Below are positions 18,937 through 29,292 of a stretch of 64,000 bases of DNA, piece after piece. The DNA lies in NCBI GenBank assembly GCA_023269585.1, contig JAHFTC010000003.1, positions 1-64,000 of the forward strand. The letters are read 5' to 3'. The position numbers were made by a program, and so were the translations under genes. The notes below the pieces were generated by a model. It was not told the DNA's origin and searched no databases. It saw only the letters and a program-made list of their open reading frames with translations. This stretch comes from Opitutaceae bacterium. GTDB taxonomy: Bacteria; Verrucomicrobiota; Verrucomicrobiia; Opitutales; Opitutaceae. Position 1 is the first letter of the stretch, and the number at the start of each line of letters is the position of its first letter.

Positions 18937-21222
18937 TTAAGTCTCGGCCGCCGCGGGCAACGTGAGCACGAAGGCGGCGCCACCGCCCTCGCGCGCGCGG
19001 CAGACGAGGTCGCCGCCCTGGTCGCGGGCGAGGCGGCGGGCAATCGTGAGGCCGAGGCCCGCGCCTTGGGTCTTCGCCGTGAGCGACTCGTCCACGCGAT
19101 GGAAACGCTCGAAGATCCGCTCGCGGTGCGCGGCCGGCACGCCGGGGCCGCGGTCGGCCACGGCCAGCGACCAACCGCTGCCCTGACGCTCGACCGCGAG
19201 CTCGAGCACGCCGCCAGCCGCGGCGTACTTCAGGGCGTTGTCGACGAGGTTCAGCGCCATCTGGTCGAGCGAGTCGGGATCGCAGCGGACCGTCGCCCCG
19301 GCGGGCAGGTCCGTCACCGAGATTCGGATGCCGGCCTCGGCCGCCCGCGGCGCGTGGGCCTCGACCAGCCGCGTCAGCCACGGGCCGAGCGGAATCGGCT
19401 CCGGCCGGTACTCCTTGCGGCCCGCCTCGAGCCGGCCGAAGTCGAGGGCGTTGTTGACGAGCCGGGTGAGCCGCGCCGTCTCGCGCCCGATCGTGGCGAA
19501 ATAGCGGGTACGTTTCGCGGGGTCGTCGACGCGCTCGTCGGCGAGCATCTCGGCGTACATGCGGATCGTCGTCAGCGGCGTCTTCATCTCGTGGGAGACG
19601 TTCGACACGAACGACGTCTTCAACGCCGCCTCGCGCGAGGCCGCGGCCGCCTGCCGGAAGAACATCGCGCCGCCGGCGAGGATCGCCGCCACGAACGCCA
19701 CCACCAGCAAGGCGGCGACGGCGAAGAAGCCGCCGTTGCTCTCGAGCGAGGCGAACTTCCGCATGGGCCCGCTCCACGCGACCAGCGTCCAGCCGGGCAG
19801 CGTCGTGTCGAGCGGGAGGCGGATGGCCGCGTCATCGAGCGGCTCGTCGGGACCGCGCAGGGCGAAGCGTCCGCCCTCGGGCGCGCCGGCCGGCACGAGC
19901 GCCTGCACGCGTTCGAGCACCGCCGGAAGGTTCAGCTCCACGCCCCGGACCGCGCCGCCGCCGGCCGGTTGCCACCACCCGAGAAACCAGATCGCGCCGC
20001 CGGCCGAGCGCCGCAGCCAGCCGCTCAGCGGCTCGCCCCACGGCACCCGCGGCACCTCCACCACGAGTTGCGGCGGGCTGCTCGCGGCGGGCGCCGAGCG
20101 TCCCAAGGTGTTGGCTACGGCAGCGGGGGCGGGTGGCGCGCCGGGCTGGTTCTCCGTCGGAGCCGCCGCCAGCGCGAGGCGTTCGGACTCGCGGCGGAGG
20201 CGTTCGCTCTCGGCCTCCATCGCGGCGGCGCGGCGCGTGGATTGGTCGGCGGCGAGCCGCGTCTCCCGCGCCCGCTCGGCGTAGGCCTGCTCGGCCTCGG
20301 CTTTTCGCTGCGCCTGCTCGAGCGCCTGCGCCTCCTCTGCGGCGCGGCGCTGCTCCGCCTCCTTTGCGGCCGCGGACGACTTGAAACTGAACTTCTTCTC
20401 CGCCCCCTCCTCCGCCTCGTCGCTCTTCGCCTTCGGGTAGGAACTGCTGCGCGCCCGCTCCGCCGACGCCTTCGTCTGCTGCTGCACGTCGCGGCGCAGT
20501 AACCGGTTTTGGGAGACCTCGGCGTTGTCCGCACTACCCCACAACCGCTGGTCGGTCTGGACCACAAAAGGCTCGGGAGCGCCCTGTTGGGCCGACGGCG
20601 CGGCCGGCGCCGGTTGCTTGGCGGGTTCGTCGTTGAAGAAATCCACGGCGTCCGCGCTTGTCTGCACCGCCAACTCGTTTGACGGCTCAGGCCTCACCGA
20701 CAGGGCTCCGGCCACGGCCGGCAACGGCGGTGGGGCCTCCTTCTTGTCGGCGAGAACGAGCGCGGCGTCCTGCCGCTCCTCCGGTTGCGACTGGGCGGCG
20801 AGCCCGGCCACGCCGCCGCGAAACAGCTCGGCGTGGCGCGCACGGAAGGCGACGTGTTCGGCGGAGTCCGCCGGCGGCCACGTGAGCCCGCCCGCCTCGG
20901 GGCGCCAGAGAAACGTCTGCGCCACGAACGGGTTGGTCCGCGGCCAGTTCGCCAACAACGCCTCGAGGTTCTCCGGCGGCGTCTCCGCCAGTTCGCGCAG
21001 GAGGCCGTCGCGGATCTCGGCCACCAGCAGCTCGATGTTGTCGGCTGCGACCTGCGTGCGGTCGCGCAGGGCCGCTACCGCGCGGGCGCTGGCTTCCGTC
21101 TCGGCTTCGTCGATGCGCCGCTGCTCCAGCCACAACAACCGCAGAGCCACCGCGCCGATCAGCAGCGCCGGCACGAGGAGGAGCAGCCAGGGCAGCCAGA
21201 TGTGGCGGCGGGCGGACTTCAT
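18937..21222 (-). CDS. Membrane sensor histidine kinase with coiled-coil-rich sensory region
   Basis: SHEMKTPLTTIRMYAEML, DNALKYA, GPGVP..RERIFERF, GAGLGLTIARRLA. Confidence 0.9.
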   Translation of the reverse strand: MKSARRHIWLPWLLLLVPALLIGAVALRLLWLEQRRIDEAETEASARAVAALRDRTQVAADNIELLVAEIRDGLLRELAETPPENLEALLANWPRTNPFVAQTFLWRPEAGGLTWPPADSAEHVAFRARHAELFRGGVAGLAAQSQPEERQDAALVLADKKEAPPPLPAVAGALSVRPEPSNELAVQTSADAVDFFNDEPAKQPAPAAPSAQQGAPEPFVVQTDQRLWGSADNAEVSQNRLLRRDVQQQTKASAERARSSSYPKAKSDEAEEGAEKKFSFKSSAAAKEAEQRRAAEEAQALEQAQRKAEAEQAYAERARETRLAADQSTRRAAAMEAESERLRRESERLALAAAPTENQPGAPPAPAAVANTLGRSAPAASSPPQLVVEVPRVPWGEPLSGWLRRSAGGAIWFLGWWQPAGGGAVRGVELNLPAVLERVQALVPAGAPEGGRFALRGPDEPLDDAAIRLPLDTTLPGWTLVAWSGPMRKFASLESNGGFFAVAALLVVAFVAAILAGGAMFFRQAAAASREAALKTSFVSNVSHEMKTPLTTIRMYAEMLADERVDDPAKRTRYFATIGRETARLTRLVNNALDFGRLEAGRKEYRPEPIPLGPWLTRLVEAHAPRAAEAGIRISVTDLPAGATVRCDPDSLDQMALNLVDNALKYAAAGGVLELAVERQGSGWSLAVADRGPGVPAAHRERIFERFHRVDESLTAKTQGAGLGLTIARRLARDQGGDLVCRAREGGGAAFVLTLPAAAET

Positions 21223-21279
21223 CGGCGGAGGAGGATTACGGGCGGCGGACGGGAGGTCGAGGGCCGAGCGGCCGAGCAT

Positions 21280-22644
21280 TCACTTCTTCTGCTGGTTGGT
21301 GGTCTGGTAACTCCCGGCGCGCAGCTCCTTGCGTTTGCGGTTGTCGATGCCCTCGCGCTGCACCTCCTCGGCCTCCGCCTTCGCCGCCGTGGCGGACTGG
21401 CGCATCGTCGAGTTGTCGTAGTAGTCGGCGCTGGCGGAGAGAGCGGCGCTGTTGCGTGCGAGCACGGCCACGGCCTCGTCGTTGCGGCCGGCGTCGGCGA
21501 GCGCGATGGCCTGGCTGCGGGCCTCGGCGATCTCGTTGTCGGCGAATTCCGTCTGCACCTTCTGGTTGGCTTCGCGCTTCACAACTGCGACATCGCTGGT
21601 GTAGCGGACGTGCCCCTCGGCCCGAAGCTCGAGCGCGGAACCGCCGCTCGTAGTCGTGTAGCTGGCCCGGGCGCGGGCGAGCAAGCGCACCTCGTCGCTC
21701 CGCGCGGCCGGCACTTCGACCTCGACGAGGAGGTATTTTTCCTGCCCGCCATAGAGCTGGTTGAGCCCGAAGGAGACATTGCGCCCGTGGCATTCGGCCT
21801 CGCGCCCGATCGAGCGCAGTACCCGCACGCCCTCGGGAAATTCGATCGTCACCTCCACGCGCTGGGCCACGACATCGAGCACGTCGCCGAGCTCCTTGGC
21901 GAAGACCTGCGGCAGGTCGCCGCTCTCGGCCACGTAGTAGTGATTGCCGTCGCTGCGCTGGGCGAGCGCCGTCATGAGATCCTCGTTGAACCCGTCGCCG
22001 AGCCCGACCGTCGTCACCGCAATCCCCTCACGGCGGAGCGCCCCGCCGAGCCGGCCGAGGTCGTCGGGCGCACTGGGGCCAACATTGGCCAGCCCGTCCG
22101 AGAGCAGGAGCACGCGGTGCACGAAGCCGGCGCGCTCGAGGTTCTTGCGCAATTCGGCCGCGCCCTGCGACACGCCGGCGAACAGAGCGGTGTTGCCGCG
22201 CGCGGTGATGCCGCGGATCTGGCGCTCGAGCGAGCGCACATCCGTCGGCGCCTGGGGCGGGATCAGCGTCGCCACCTCGTGGTCGTAGATCACGACCGAG
22301 AGCAGGTCGCGCGCGTCGAGGCGGCGCAGCGCCTCCACGGCGGCTTCGCGGGCCTGGGCGAGCTTGTCGCCGCTCATCGAGCCCGAGCGGTCGAGCACGA
22401 TCACGAGGTTGACCGGGGCGCGCTCGAGCGGACGCGGCGGCCGGCAGCCGGTGAGCCCGATCTTCACGATGGCGCGCTGCACCTCGTCGGCCGGCAGCAC
22501 CGGCCGGTCGAATTCGATGCGCAGGTCGACCGGGGCGGCGGGAGCCGGGGGCTTGGCTCCGAAGGAAGGAAGGGCGAGCCCGGCCACGGCGAGCACCGCG
22601 GCGGCGAAAGCACGAAAGAAGGAAGGCGTTTTCATCGGCCCCAT
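21280..22644 (-). CDS. Secreted VWA-domain protein
   Basis: VNLVIVLDRSGSMSGDKLAQAREA (MIDAS DxSxS). Confidence 0.9.
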   Translation of the reverse strand: MGPMKTPSFFRAFAAAVLAVAGLALPSFGAKPPAPAAPVDLRIEFDRPVLPADEVQRAIVKIGLTGCRPPRPLERAPVNLVIVLDRSGSMSGDKLAQAREAAVEALRRLDARDLLSVVIYDHEVATLIPPQAPTDVRSLERQIRGITARGNTALFAGVSQGAAELRKNLERAGFVHRVLLLSDGLANVGPSAPDDLGRLGGALRREGIAVTTVGLGDGFNEDLMTALAQRSDGNHYYVAESGDLPQVFAKELGDVLDVVAQRVEVTIEFPEGVRVLRSIGREAECHGRNVSFGLNQLYGGQEKYLLVEVEVPAARSDEVRLLARARASYTTTSGGSALELRAEGHVRYTSDVAVVKREANQKVQTEFADNEIAEARSQAIALADAGRNDEAVAVLARNSAALSASADYYDNSTMRQSATAAKAEAEEVQREGIDNRKRKELRAGSYQTTNQQKK

Positions 22645-22813
22645 GATCGCACGCCGGAGGCGGGAAGTCGTCAGGGCCGGGTCAGGGGTTTGTCAGGCGT
22701 TTGTCAGGGCGGGGCGGGTGCGTAGCGTGGCCCGCTGTTTCCCACCTCCCAGGGAACAAAGCCCGCGCCCCGTTGTGTCATAGGCAGCGAATTTCTACCA
22801 CAAGTCCCAAGTC

Positions 22814-24373
22814 ATGAAGACCACCCCTCGCTCACTCCTCCTCACCACTCTCGGCCTCGCCGCCGTCGCCGGCACGCTCGCGCTCGCTCCGCTCCGCGCC
22901 GACGACAAGGCCGCCAAGGACCGCGCCATGCCCGAGCTCAAGCTCGACCACACGCCCGCCAAACGCGACGGCGCCGCCCCCCGCAGCTACGCCCCGGTCG
23001 TGAAGAAGGCCGCGCCCAGCGTCGTCTACGTCTTCTCCACCAAGACCGTGAAGCATCCGCCGCTGCAGATGATGCCGTTCTTCAACGATCCCATGTTCCG
23101 CCGCTTCTTCGGCGACCAGCTGCCCGAGGAGGACGACAACAACCGTTCCGCCCCGCAGCAGCGCCGCTTCGGCCGCCAACGCCAGCCCGAGATGAAACAG
23201 CAGGGCCTCGGCTCCGGCGTCATCGTTTCCGCCGATGGCTACATCCTCACCAACAACCACGTCGTCGACGGCGCCGACGAGGTGAAGGTCGCCCTCGAGG
23301 CCGGCAAACGGGAGTTCGTCGCCGAGATCGTCGGCCGCGACCCGAAGACCGATCTCGCCGTGCTCAAGATCGACGCCAAGGACCTCACCGCCGTCGCCCT
23401 CGGCGACAGCGACGCCCTCGAGGTCGGCGACACCGTGCTGGCCATCGGCAATCCCTTCGGTATCGGCCAGACGGTCACGTCCGGCATCGTCAGCGCCACC
23501 GGCCGCGGCGGCCTCGGCATCGAGGAATACGAGGACTTCATCCAGACCGACGCCGCGATCAATCCCGGCAACTCCGGCGGCGCCCTCGTCGATTGCGAGG
23601 GCCGCCTCGTCGGCATCAACACCGCGATCTACAGCCGCACCGGCGGTTTCATGGGCCTCGGCTTCGCCATCCCCTCCAACCTCGCCCGCGCCGTGATGGA
23701 GCAGCTCATCACCAAGGGGAAGATCGAGCGCGGCTTCATCGGCGTCGGTATCCAGGACCTCACCCCCGAGCTGAAGAAGGAGTTCGGCGTCGAGGACGGC
23801 GTGATCGTCACCGGCCTCACCGACGGCAGCGCCGGCGAGAAGGCCGGGCTCAAGTCCGGCGACGTGATCGTGAAGCTCGACGGCCAGCCCGTCGCCGACG
23901 GCCGCCGCCTGCGCCTGATGGTCGGCCGCCACATCCCCGGCACCGAGGTGAAGCTCGACGTCATCCGCGACGGCAAGGAGAAGACCTTCACCCTCAAGCT
24001 CGGCGAGCAGCCGGCCGGCAACCGGAAGCTCGGCAGCGACGACGGCGAAACTGAGCGCTCCGACAACGACGAGGACACCCTCAACGGTGTCGCCGTCATG
24101 GACCTCACCCCGCAGCTCCGCGAACAGGGCAACCTGCCGCGCGACCTCAAGGGTGCGTTCATCACCGACGTCGATCCCGACAGCGCCGCCGCCAAGGCCG
24201 GCCTGCGCGAGGGCGATGTGATCCTCGAGATCAACAAGCAGGCCGTCGAGACCGCCAAGCAGGCCGTGGAGCTCACCACCAAGCCGAAGAGCAAGCGCAC
24301 GCTCCTGCTCCTCTGGCGCGACGGTGTCCGCCGCTACGTGATGGTCGACGAGACCAAGGTCGAGAAGAAGTAA
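22814..24373 (+). CDS. degP: DegP/HtrA (Do) serine protease with two PDZ domains
   Basis: LTNNHVVDGAD, DLAVLKID, INPGNSGGALVDCEG. Confidence 0.95.
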   Translation: MKTTPRSLLLTTLGLAAVAGTLALAPLRADDKAAKDRAMPELKLDHTPAKRDGAAPRSYAPVVKKAAPSVVYVFSTKTVKHPPLQMMPFFNDPMFRRFFGDQLPEEDDNNRSAPQQRRFGRQRQPEMKQQGLGSGVIVSADGYILTNNHVVDGADEVKVALEAGKREFVAEIVGRDPKTDLAVLKIDAKDLTAVALGDSDALEVGDTVLAIGNPFGIGQTVTSGIVSATGRGGLGIEEYEDFIQTDAAINPGNSGGALVDCEGRLVGINTAIYSRTGGFMGLGFAIPSNLARAVMEQLITKGKIERGFIGVGIQDLTPELKKEFGVEDGVIVTGLTDGSAGEKAGLKSGDVIVKLDGQPVADGRRLRLMVGRHIPGTEVKLDVIRDGKEKTFTLKLGEQPAGNRKLGSDDGETERSDNDEDTLNGVAVMDLTPQLREQGNLPRDLKGAFITDVDPDSAAAKAGLREGDVILEINKQAVETAKQAVELTTKPKSKRTLLLLWRDGVRRYVMVDETKVEKK

Positions 24374-24405
24374 CGACGTCGCCCCCTTTTGCTGGTTGTC
24401 TCGCT

Positions 24406-24440
24406 GCCGCCGGAGGCCCCGCCTCCGGCGGCTTTCGTTT
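24406..24440 (+). terminator. Rho-independent terminator of htrA/degP
   Basis: GCCGCCGGAGGC-CCC-GCCTCCGGCGGC-TTTCGTTT. Confidence 0.75.
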
Positions 24441-24531
24441 GCGGGCGCCGCGAGCGAATCAGTGGTTGAAGCGCGCCTACGGGCGGGCGCTCTGCCGCCG
24501 CCCGCTGCTCGCGCCTCCGGGGGGCAAGGCA

Positions 24532-24555
24532 GGCCGGGGGCACCGCCCCCAGCTA
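24532..24555 (-). repeat. GTAG-headed REP hairpin
   Basis: Minus strand GTAGCTGGGGGCGGTGCCCCCGGCC. Confidence 0.65.
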
Positions 24556-24575
24556 CAACCTCGCTGCCCAGGCGC

Positions 24576-27500
24576 TTATTGGCCGCGGGGCACCACGGTG
24601 AGCGTGAAGTAGAACGTGGCGCCTTCGCCCGGCCGGCCCTCGGCCCAGACGCGGCCGCCGTGGCGGTCGATCACGCGCTTCACGTTGGCCAGGCCGATGC
24701 CCGTGCCCGCGAAATCCCGCGCGGAATGCAGCCGCTGGAACACCCCGAAGAGCTTCGCCGTGTACTTCGGGTCGAACCCCGCGCCGTTGTCGCGGACGAA
24801 GAACGTGGCCCGGCCCTCGGGTTGGCCATCGTCGGCACAGCCGATCTCGATGCGGGCCTGGGGCTGGCGGCTGGTGAACTTCACGGCGTTGCCCACGAGG
24901 TTGACGAGCGTCTGCCGGAGCAGGCCGCGGTCGCCCTGCACCAGGGGCAACGAGCCCACCACCCACTCGATCGGGCGGCTGCCGATTTCGGCGGCGAGTT
25001 CGGCCCGGCATTCGTCGACCAGCGTGGCGAGGTCGACCGTCTGGCGCTGCAACTCGACGCGGCTGATCCGGGCGAATTGGAGCAGGTCGTCGATGAGCAG
25101 GCTCATGCGGCGCGCCTCGACCACGACGATGCCGAGCTGGCGGTCGCACTCCGCGTCGACCTTGCCCTGGAGGCGGCGCAGCAGCAGTTCGATGAAGCCG
25201 CTGATGTTGCGCAACGGGGCGCGCAAGTCGTGGGAGACGGAATACGAGAACGACTCGAGCTCGTGGTTGGCGATGAGCAGGCGCGCGTTGGTCTCCTGCA
25301 GGCGCGCGGCGAAGCGTCCCAGCTCCCCCTGGCTCTGCTGGAGCGCCCGGTTGAGCCGCTCGGAGTCCACCACCTGCCGCTCCAATTCCTCGGTCCGCGC
25401 CAGCACCCGCGCCTCGAGCTCGGTGCTGAGGTGGCGGAACTGCTCCTCGCTGGCCTGCAAGGCGGCCGCCTTGCGGGTGGCCTCGTCTTTCTGTTCGGCC
25501 AGGTGGCGGTTGGCCGTCTGGAGGGCGGCCGTGCGTTCTTCAACGAGGCGGGCCAGGCGGCGTTTCTCCCGGTTCTGCAGATAGGCCCCCGCCGACGTGA
25601 GGAGACCGGCCAGCAACACCACGGCGACCCCGTAACTCACATAGGCGGCGGTGGTGCGCTGCCAGGGCGGCAGGACGGTGAAGGCCAGCCGATCTTCCTC
25701 GCCGAGGCGTTCGCCGTGGCGGGGGCGCACATGGAGCACGTAGTCGCCTTCCTTGAGACGCGGGAAGAAGGCGGTGCCGCCGCTGCCGGCCGGCACCCAC
25801 GCCTGGTTGCCGCCCTCCAACCGGGTCTCGAACTCGACGGGCGCGCCGAGCGGAGCGCCGGGGGCGACGAACTGGAACGCGAGTGAGTTCGAGGCGTAGC
25901 GGACCGGGTCGATGCGCCGGCCGACCGGGGTGAGGAAGAGGTGATCGGCCGTGAGCTGCACGCGGGTGATGAGCGCGCGCAACGGCGGCGGAGGTGGCGC
26001 GGGCATCGCCGGATCGTGGCGGACGAGGTAGTTGTTGCGGTGCATCCACATCACGCCGTCGGCCTGGGGGAAGTAGTAGTAGGGGCCGGGCCCGGACAGG
26101 TTGAGCGCCGGAAGCCGGCGCGGCGGTTCGACCGCGGGATCGAACCGGAAGATCGTATCCTTGGCGGTGATCCACAGCTGGCCGCCCGCATCGAGGTTGG
26201 GCCGCCCGCTGACTTCCGGCACCAGCCCCGGGAAACGGCGCTCGAAGTCGGTGTCGTAGACGAACCGCCCGGTGGCGGCGTCGTGGCGCATGAGCCGGCC
26301 CGCCACGACCACGCGGACCTCGTCGCCGAAGCGGGCGAGCTGGACCCAGCTGTTGTCGAGCCCCTGCTCCGTGCCCAGAAGTTGGAACTGCGGCACGGGG
26401 CCGGAGAGGTCCACCCGGCCGCATTTCCCGACGCCCATCTCGATCCACACCGTGCCGTCGGGCCCGCAGACCCCGCCGTAGGTCGTGCCGCATTCCGGCG
26501 CGGGATGGCGTTCCGCCACGAAGCGCCCGCCTTCGACGCGCAACCAGCCGATCTCGCCGTTGGCCGTGTAGAACCACCGTTGCTGCCCGGGGAAGGGGTT
26601 GAAGAGCCGCATGTATGCCGGATCGGGCAGGACCAGCTCCCACGCATCCGTCCGGTGCACGAACAGCCCGCCGCGCGTACCGGCGAACAGCAGGTCCTCG
26701 TGCGGATCGGCCAGCATGGAATGCACATTGAAGCCCGCCGGCGTGTCCGGCACGAAGCGGAGCAGCCGCCCGGTCGCGTCGTAGACCCCGCGCTGCGCCG
26801 TGCGATCCGTGCGCAGCCAGAGGCGGCCCCGATGCCGGAAGGGTTGGGCGAAGGAGAAACCCTTCGCGACCAGCGGCTCCAGCCGCGACACCGGCGAGGG
26901 AAATTCGATGCGCGCCACGCCGGCGCTGAGCACGGCCCAGACCTCGCCCTCGCTCGCCGGATACAGGCGGCGCACCCGGGCCAGCCGATGGTCGAGGTCG
27001 GCGCCGAGCGTCTGCACGATCCGGCCGGTGCGCTCGAAGAACACGACGCCGAAATCCTCGACCGCCACCGCGTAGTGGCCGCCGGGGAGCGCACAAAGGT
27101 CGGTGAGGTGCCAGCCCCCGTCCAGCGGGGCGGGCAGGGGGAGCGGCGTGAACGTCTCCCCGTCGAACGCCCTGAGGCCGCGGCCGTAGGTGGCGACCAG
27201 CAGCCGGTCTCCCTCGTACGGGGCCGTGCCGGTGATCGCATCGTCCGTATTGGTGTGGCCGGTGCCCACGCGGACCAGTTGGTCGCCCGTGATCGCAAAC
27301 AGGCGGCCGCTGGAGGCCTCGCTCACGAAGGCGCGCTCGCCGAGCGCGAAGATGGAGCTGATGGCGTTGACCGTGCCCACGGGGATGAGCCCGGCATCGC
27401 CGCGCCAGGCGGCGACCGTGCCGCTGTTGCCGTACCAATACCAGGTGCCCGCCGCGAAGACGGCCTGCGCGAAGCCGGGATGCTGGTTGGCCGGGGTGCT

Positions 27501-27956
27501 CACGAATGCGGCCACCTGCTGGCGCACCCAGCGGTTGTTGCCCTGCAAAACGAGTTCGCCCACGGCGTCGCCCATGCTCGCGAAAAGGCGACCTTCGCGG
27601 TCGACCATGAGGCTCTCAATGACGCCGGAGACGTCGCTCGCGTCCGGCTCGAACACTTCCCACCGCGAGCCGTCGCCGATGGCGATTTGACGCTGGGCGT
27701 AGGCGACATGCCGCCCGTCGGGCAGGCGGATCAGGCCGGCGGGCGCCGCGGCCAAGCCCAGCGCCTCCGGCCCGAGCACGACATAATTGGGCAAGCCGGC
27801 TTCGACCAACCCTGCCGCCGGCGCCGGCATGGCCTCGGACTGCGCCCGAGCGGCCAGGCCGAGCCAGAGCACGCTGAGCACGGCACCGCCGCCCCTGAGC
27901 AGCAACTGCCGCCAGGAGCCCGCGCGCCGGCACTCGTTGGTGCGGGACAAAGGCAT
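24576..27956 (-). CDS. reg_prop/Y_Y_Y ligand-sensing histidine kinase
   Basis: Propeller repeats, Y_Y_Y-like region, one TM, HisKA (SYSVSHDLRAPLRNISGFIELLLRR) and HATPase. Confidence 0.9.
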   Translation of the reverse strand: MPLSRTNECRRAGSWRQLLLRGGGAVLSVLWLGLAARAQSEAMPAPAAGLVEAGLPNYVVLGPEALGLAAAPAGLIRLPDGRHVAYAQRQIAIGDGSRWEVFEPDASDVSGVIESLMVDREGRLFASMGDAVGELVLQGNNRWVRQQVAAFVSTPANQHPGFAQAVFAAGTWYWYGNSGTVAAWRGDAGLIPVGTVNAISSIFALGERAFVSEASSGRLFAITGDQLVRVGTGHTNTDDAITGTAPYEGDRLLVATYGRGLRAFDGETFTPLPLPAPLDGGWHLTDLCALPGGHYAVAVEDFGVVFFERTGRIVQTLGADLDHRLARVRRLYPASEGEVWAVLSAGVARIEFPSPVSRLEPLVAKGFSFAQPFRHRGRLWLRTDRTAQRGVYDATGRLLRFVPDTPAGFNVHSMLADPHEDLLFAGTRGGLFVHRTDAWELVLPDPAYMRLFNPFPGQQRWFYTANGEIGWLRVEGGRFVAERHPAPECGTTYGGVCGPDGTVWIEMGVGKCGRVDLSGPVPQFQLLGTEQGLDNSWVQLARFGDEVRVVVAGRLMRHDAATGRFVYDTDFERRFPGLVPEVSGRPNLDAGGQLWITAKDTIFRFDPAVEPPRRLPALNLSGPGPYYYFPQADGVMWMHRNNYLVRHDPAMPAPPPPPLRALITRVQLTADHLFLTPVGRRIDPVRYASNSLAFQFVAPGAPLGAPVEFETRLEGGNQAWVPAGSGGTAFFPRLKEGDYVLHVRPRHGERLGEEDRLAFTVLPPWQRTTAAYVSYGVAVVLLAGLLTSAGAYLQNREKRRLARLVEERTAALQTANRHLAEQKDEATRKAAALQASEEQFRHLSTELEARVLARTEELERQVVDSERLNRALQQSQGELGRFAARLQETNARLLIANHELESFSYSVSHDLRAPLRNISGFIELLLRRLQGKVDAECDRQLGIVVVEARRMSLLIDDLLQFARISRVELQRQTVDLATLVDECRAELAAEIGSRPIEWVVGSLPLVQGDRGLLRQTLVNLVGNAVKFTSRQPQARIEIGCADDGQPEGRATFFVRDNGAGFDPKYTAKLFGVFQRLHSARDFAGTGIGLANVKRVIDRHGGRVWAEGRPGEGATFYFTLTVVPRGQ

Positions 27957-28128
27957 CGGTGTCTCCTGCCTATCGGCTGCCCGTCCGTGCACTTGACCGC
28001 GGACCGCGCCGGCTGCGGCGCTCCCGCCGAGTGCGCGCGGTTGGAGACCGACCCTGCGTTGCCAGCGTGCCGGAACCGTCGATCCCGTCGCCGACTGGAC
28101 GTGGCCGACTTGGCTAGGCTCACCCGTA

Positions 28129-28172
28129 CACGAAAAAGAAAAAGCCGGCGGACCTCGCGGTGCCGCCGGCTT
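28129..28172 (-). terminator. Rho-independent terminator of the acetate-transporter gene
   Basis: Minus strand AAGCCGGCGG...CCGCCGGCTTTTTCTTTTTCG. Confidence 0.85.
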
Positions 28173-28215
28173 GGGAAACGAAACGAGGGACGCTCGTCGC
28201 TCGACGGAAGGTCGC

Positions 28216-28806
28216 TCAGCCCTTGATCCAGGGCTTACCGGCGGGCAGCAGCTCGCGACCGGCGAGGTCGTTGAGGATGATGCGGGCCATCATGTACCAG
28301 GCGGCGAGCGCGCAAACCATCAGCTCGTAGCCGGCGATCTTCGTGATGGTCGGGGCCAGCTCGGGCGGGCAGAAGTGCGCGATATCGAGCAGGATGAAGC
28401 CGATCAGCAGCAGGGTGAAGGTCGTGGCCATCGCGCCGTGGATGCGCAGCGAGCCCAGCCAGAGGATCACCGTGAAGAGGGTCCAGCCCACGAGGAACCA
28501 GCCCACATCGTGGTGTGAGGCCTTGAAGATGCCGAAGTGGTTGCCCAGCAGCATCAGCGCGAGGCTGATCCAGAACGCGCCGTAGGAAGTGAAGGCGCAG
28601 TAGCCGAAGTTGTTGCCGGCGGATTTTTCCTGGAGGCCCGCGATCAGCTGCGCGGCGCCGCCGAAGACGAGACCGAGCCAGATCACCGGCCCGAGGCCGG
28701 CCCAGCCCACGTTGTGGAACTGAAGCATCAGCGTTGTGAGGCCGAAGCCGGCGAGGCCGACGACAGCGGGATTACCTTGTTTCATGGAGGAGGTGGCGTT
28801 GCTCAT
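28216..28806 (-). CDS. satP: Acetate uptake transporter (GPR1/FUN34/YaaH family)
   Basis: NPAVVGLAGFGLTTLMLQFHN...FGGAAQLIAGLQE...FGYCAFTSYGAFWISLA. Confidence 0.9.
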   Translation of the reverse strand: MSNATSSMKQGNPAVVGLAGFGLTTLMLQFHNVGWAGLGPVIWLGLVFGGAAQLIAGLQEKSAGNNFGYCAFTSYGAFWISLALMLLGNHFGIFKASHHDVGWFLVGWTLFTVILWLGSLRIHGAMATTFTLLLIGFILLDIAHFCPPELAPTITKIAGYELMVCALAAWYMMARIILNDLAGRELLPAGKPWIKG

Positions 28807-29164
28807 GGGAAGTCGGTTGGCGGACACAAAAAGCCCACGTTGGCGAAACCGATCCCGCCTTGTCCAGCAACTTGCTGGCCGATTGCGCTCAACCGCGACG
28901 GGACGCGACGGCACGCGAACGGGAGCGGATCCGAGCGGCTAGCCTGTCCCGCGCGCAGCTGACCGGTGCCATGCAGAACGAACCAGGCGCCTAGAACGCC
29001 AGCAGGTAACGAAGAGAAAAAGCGCGAAGGGGTTGGTTTCCCGATGGCTGGGCAACGGCCACACCCCGCCGGCGAAGCAAGATCGCCCTTCCGCCGCCAC
29101 CCCGAGCGCAATCCGCGGGCCTGCACGTTGTCCTGGGCCCGCGCCGTTCCGCTGCCCCGGGAGC

Positions 29165-29185
29165 TTGTAATCTATTGTATTACAA
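29165..29185. promoter_or_regulatory. AT-rich inverted repeat TTGTAAT-CTATTGT-ATTACAA, operator candidate
   Basis: Perfect 7-bp arms in an otherwise GC-rich intergenic region. Confidence 0.4.
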
Positions 29186-29292
29186 CGTCGGGGTGCGCCG
29201 GGAGGATCATCCGCCGATGCGAAGGGGTTGGGTGTCCTCTCGCCGTGCCACGGTTTGCTGCGCGGCGCGGCGCGCGGCGGGCCCCGGCCCTC

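Noticed and set aside
28142-28172. Leader hairpin specific to the 24576-27956 kinase
   Set aside because: Better explained as the terminator of the upstream minus-strand acetate transporter gene, given its T tract on that strand.
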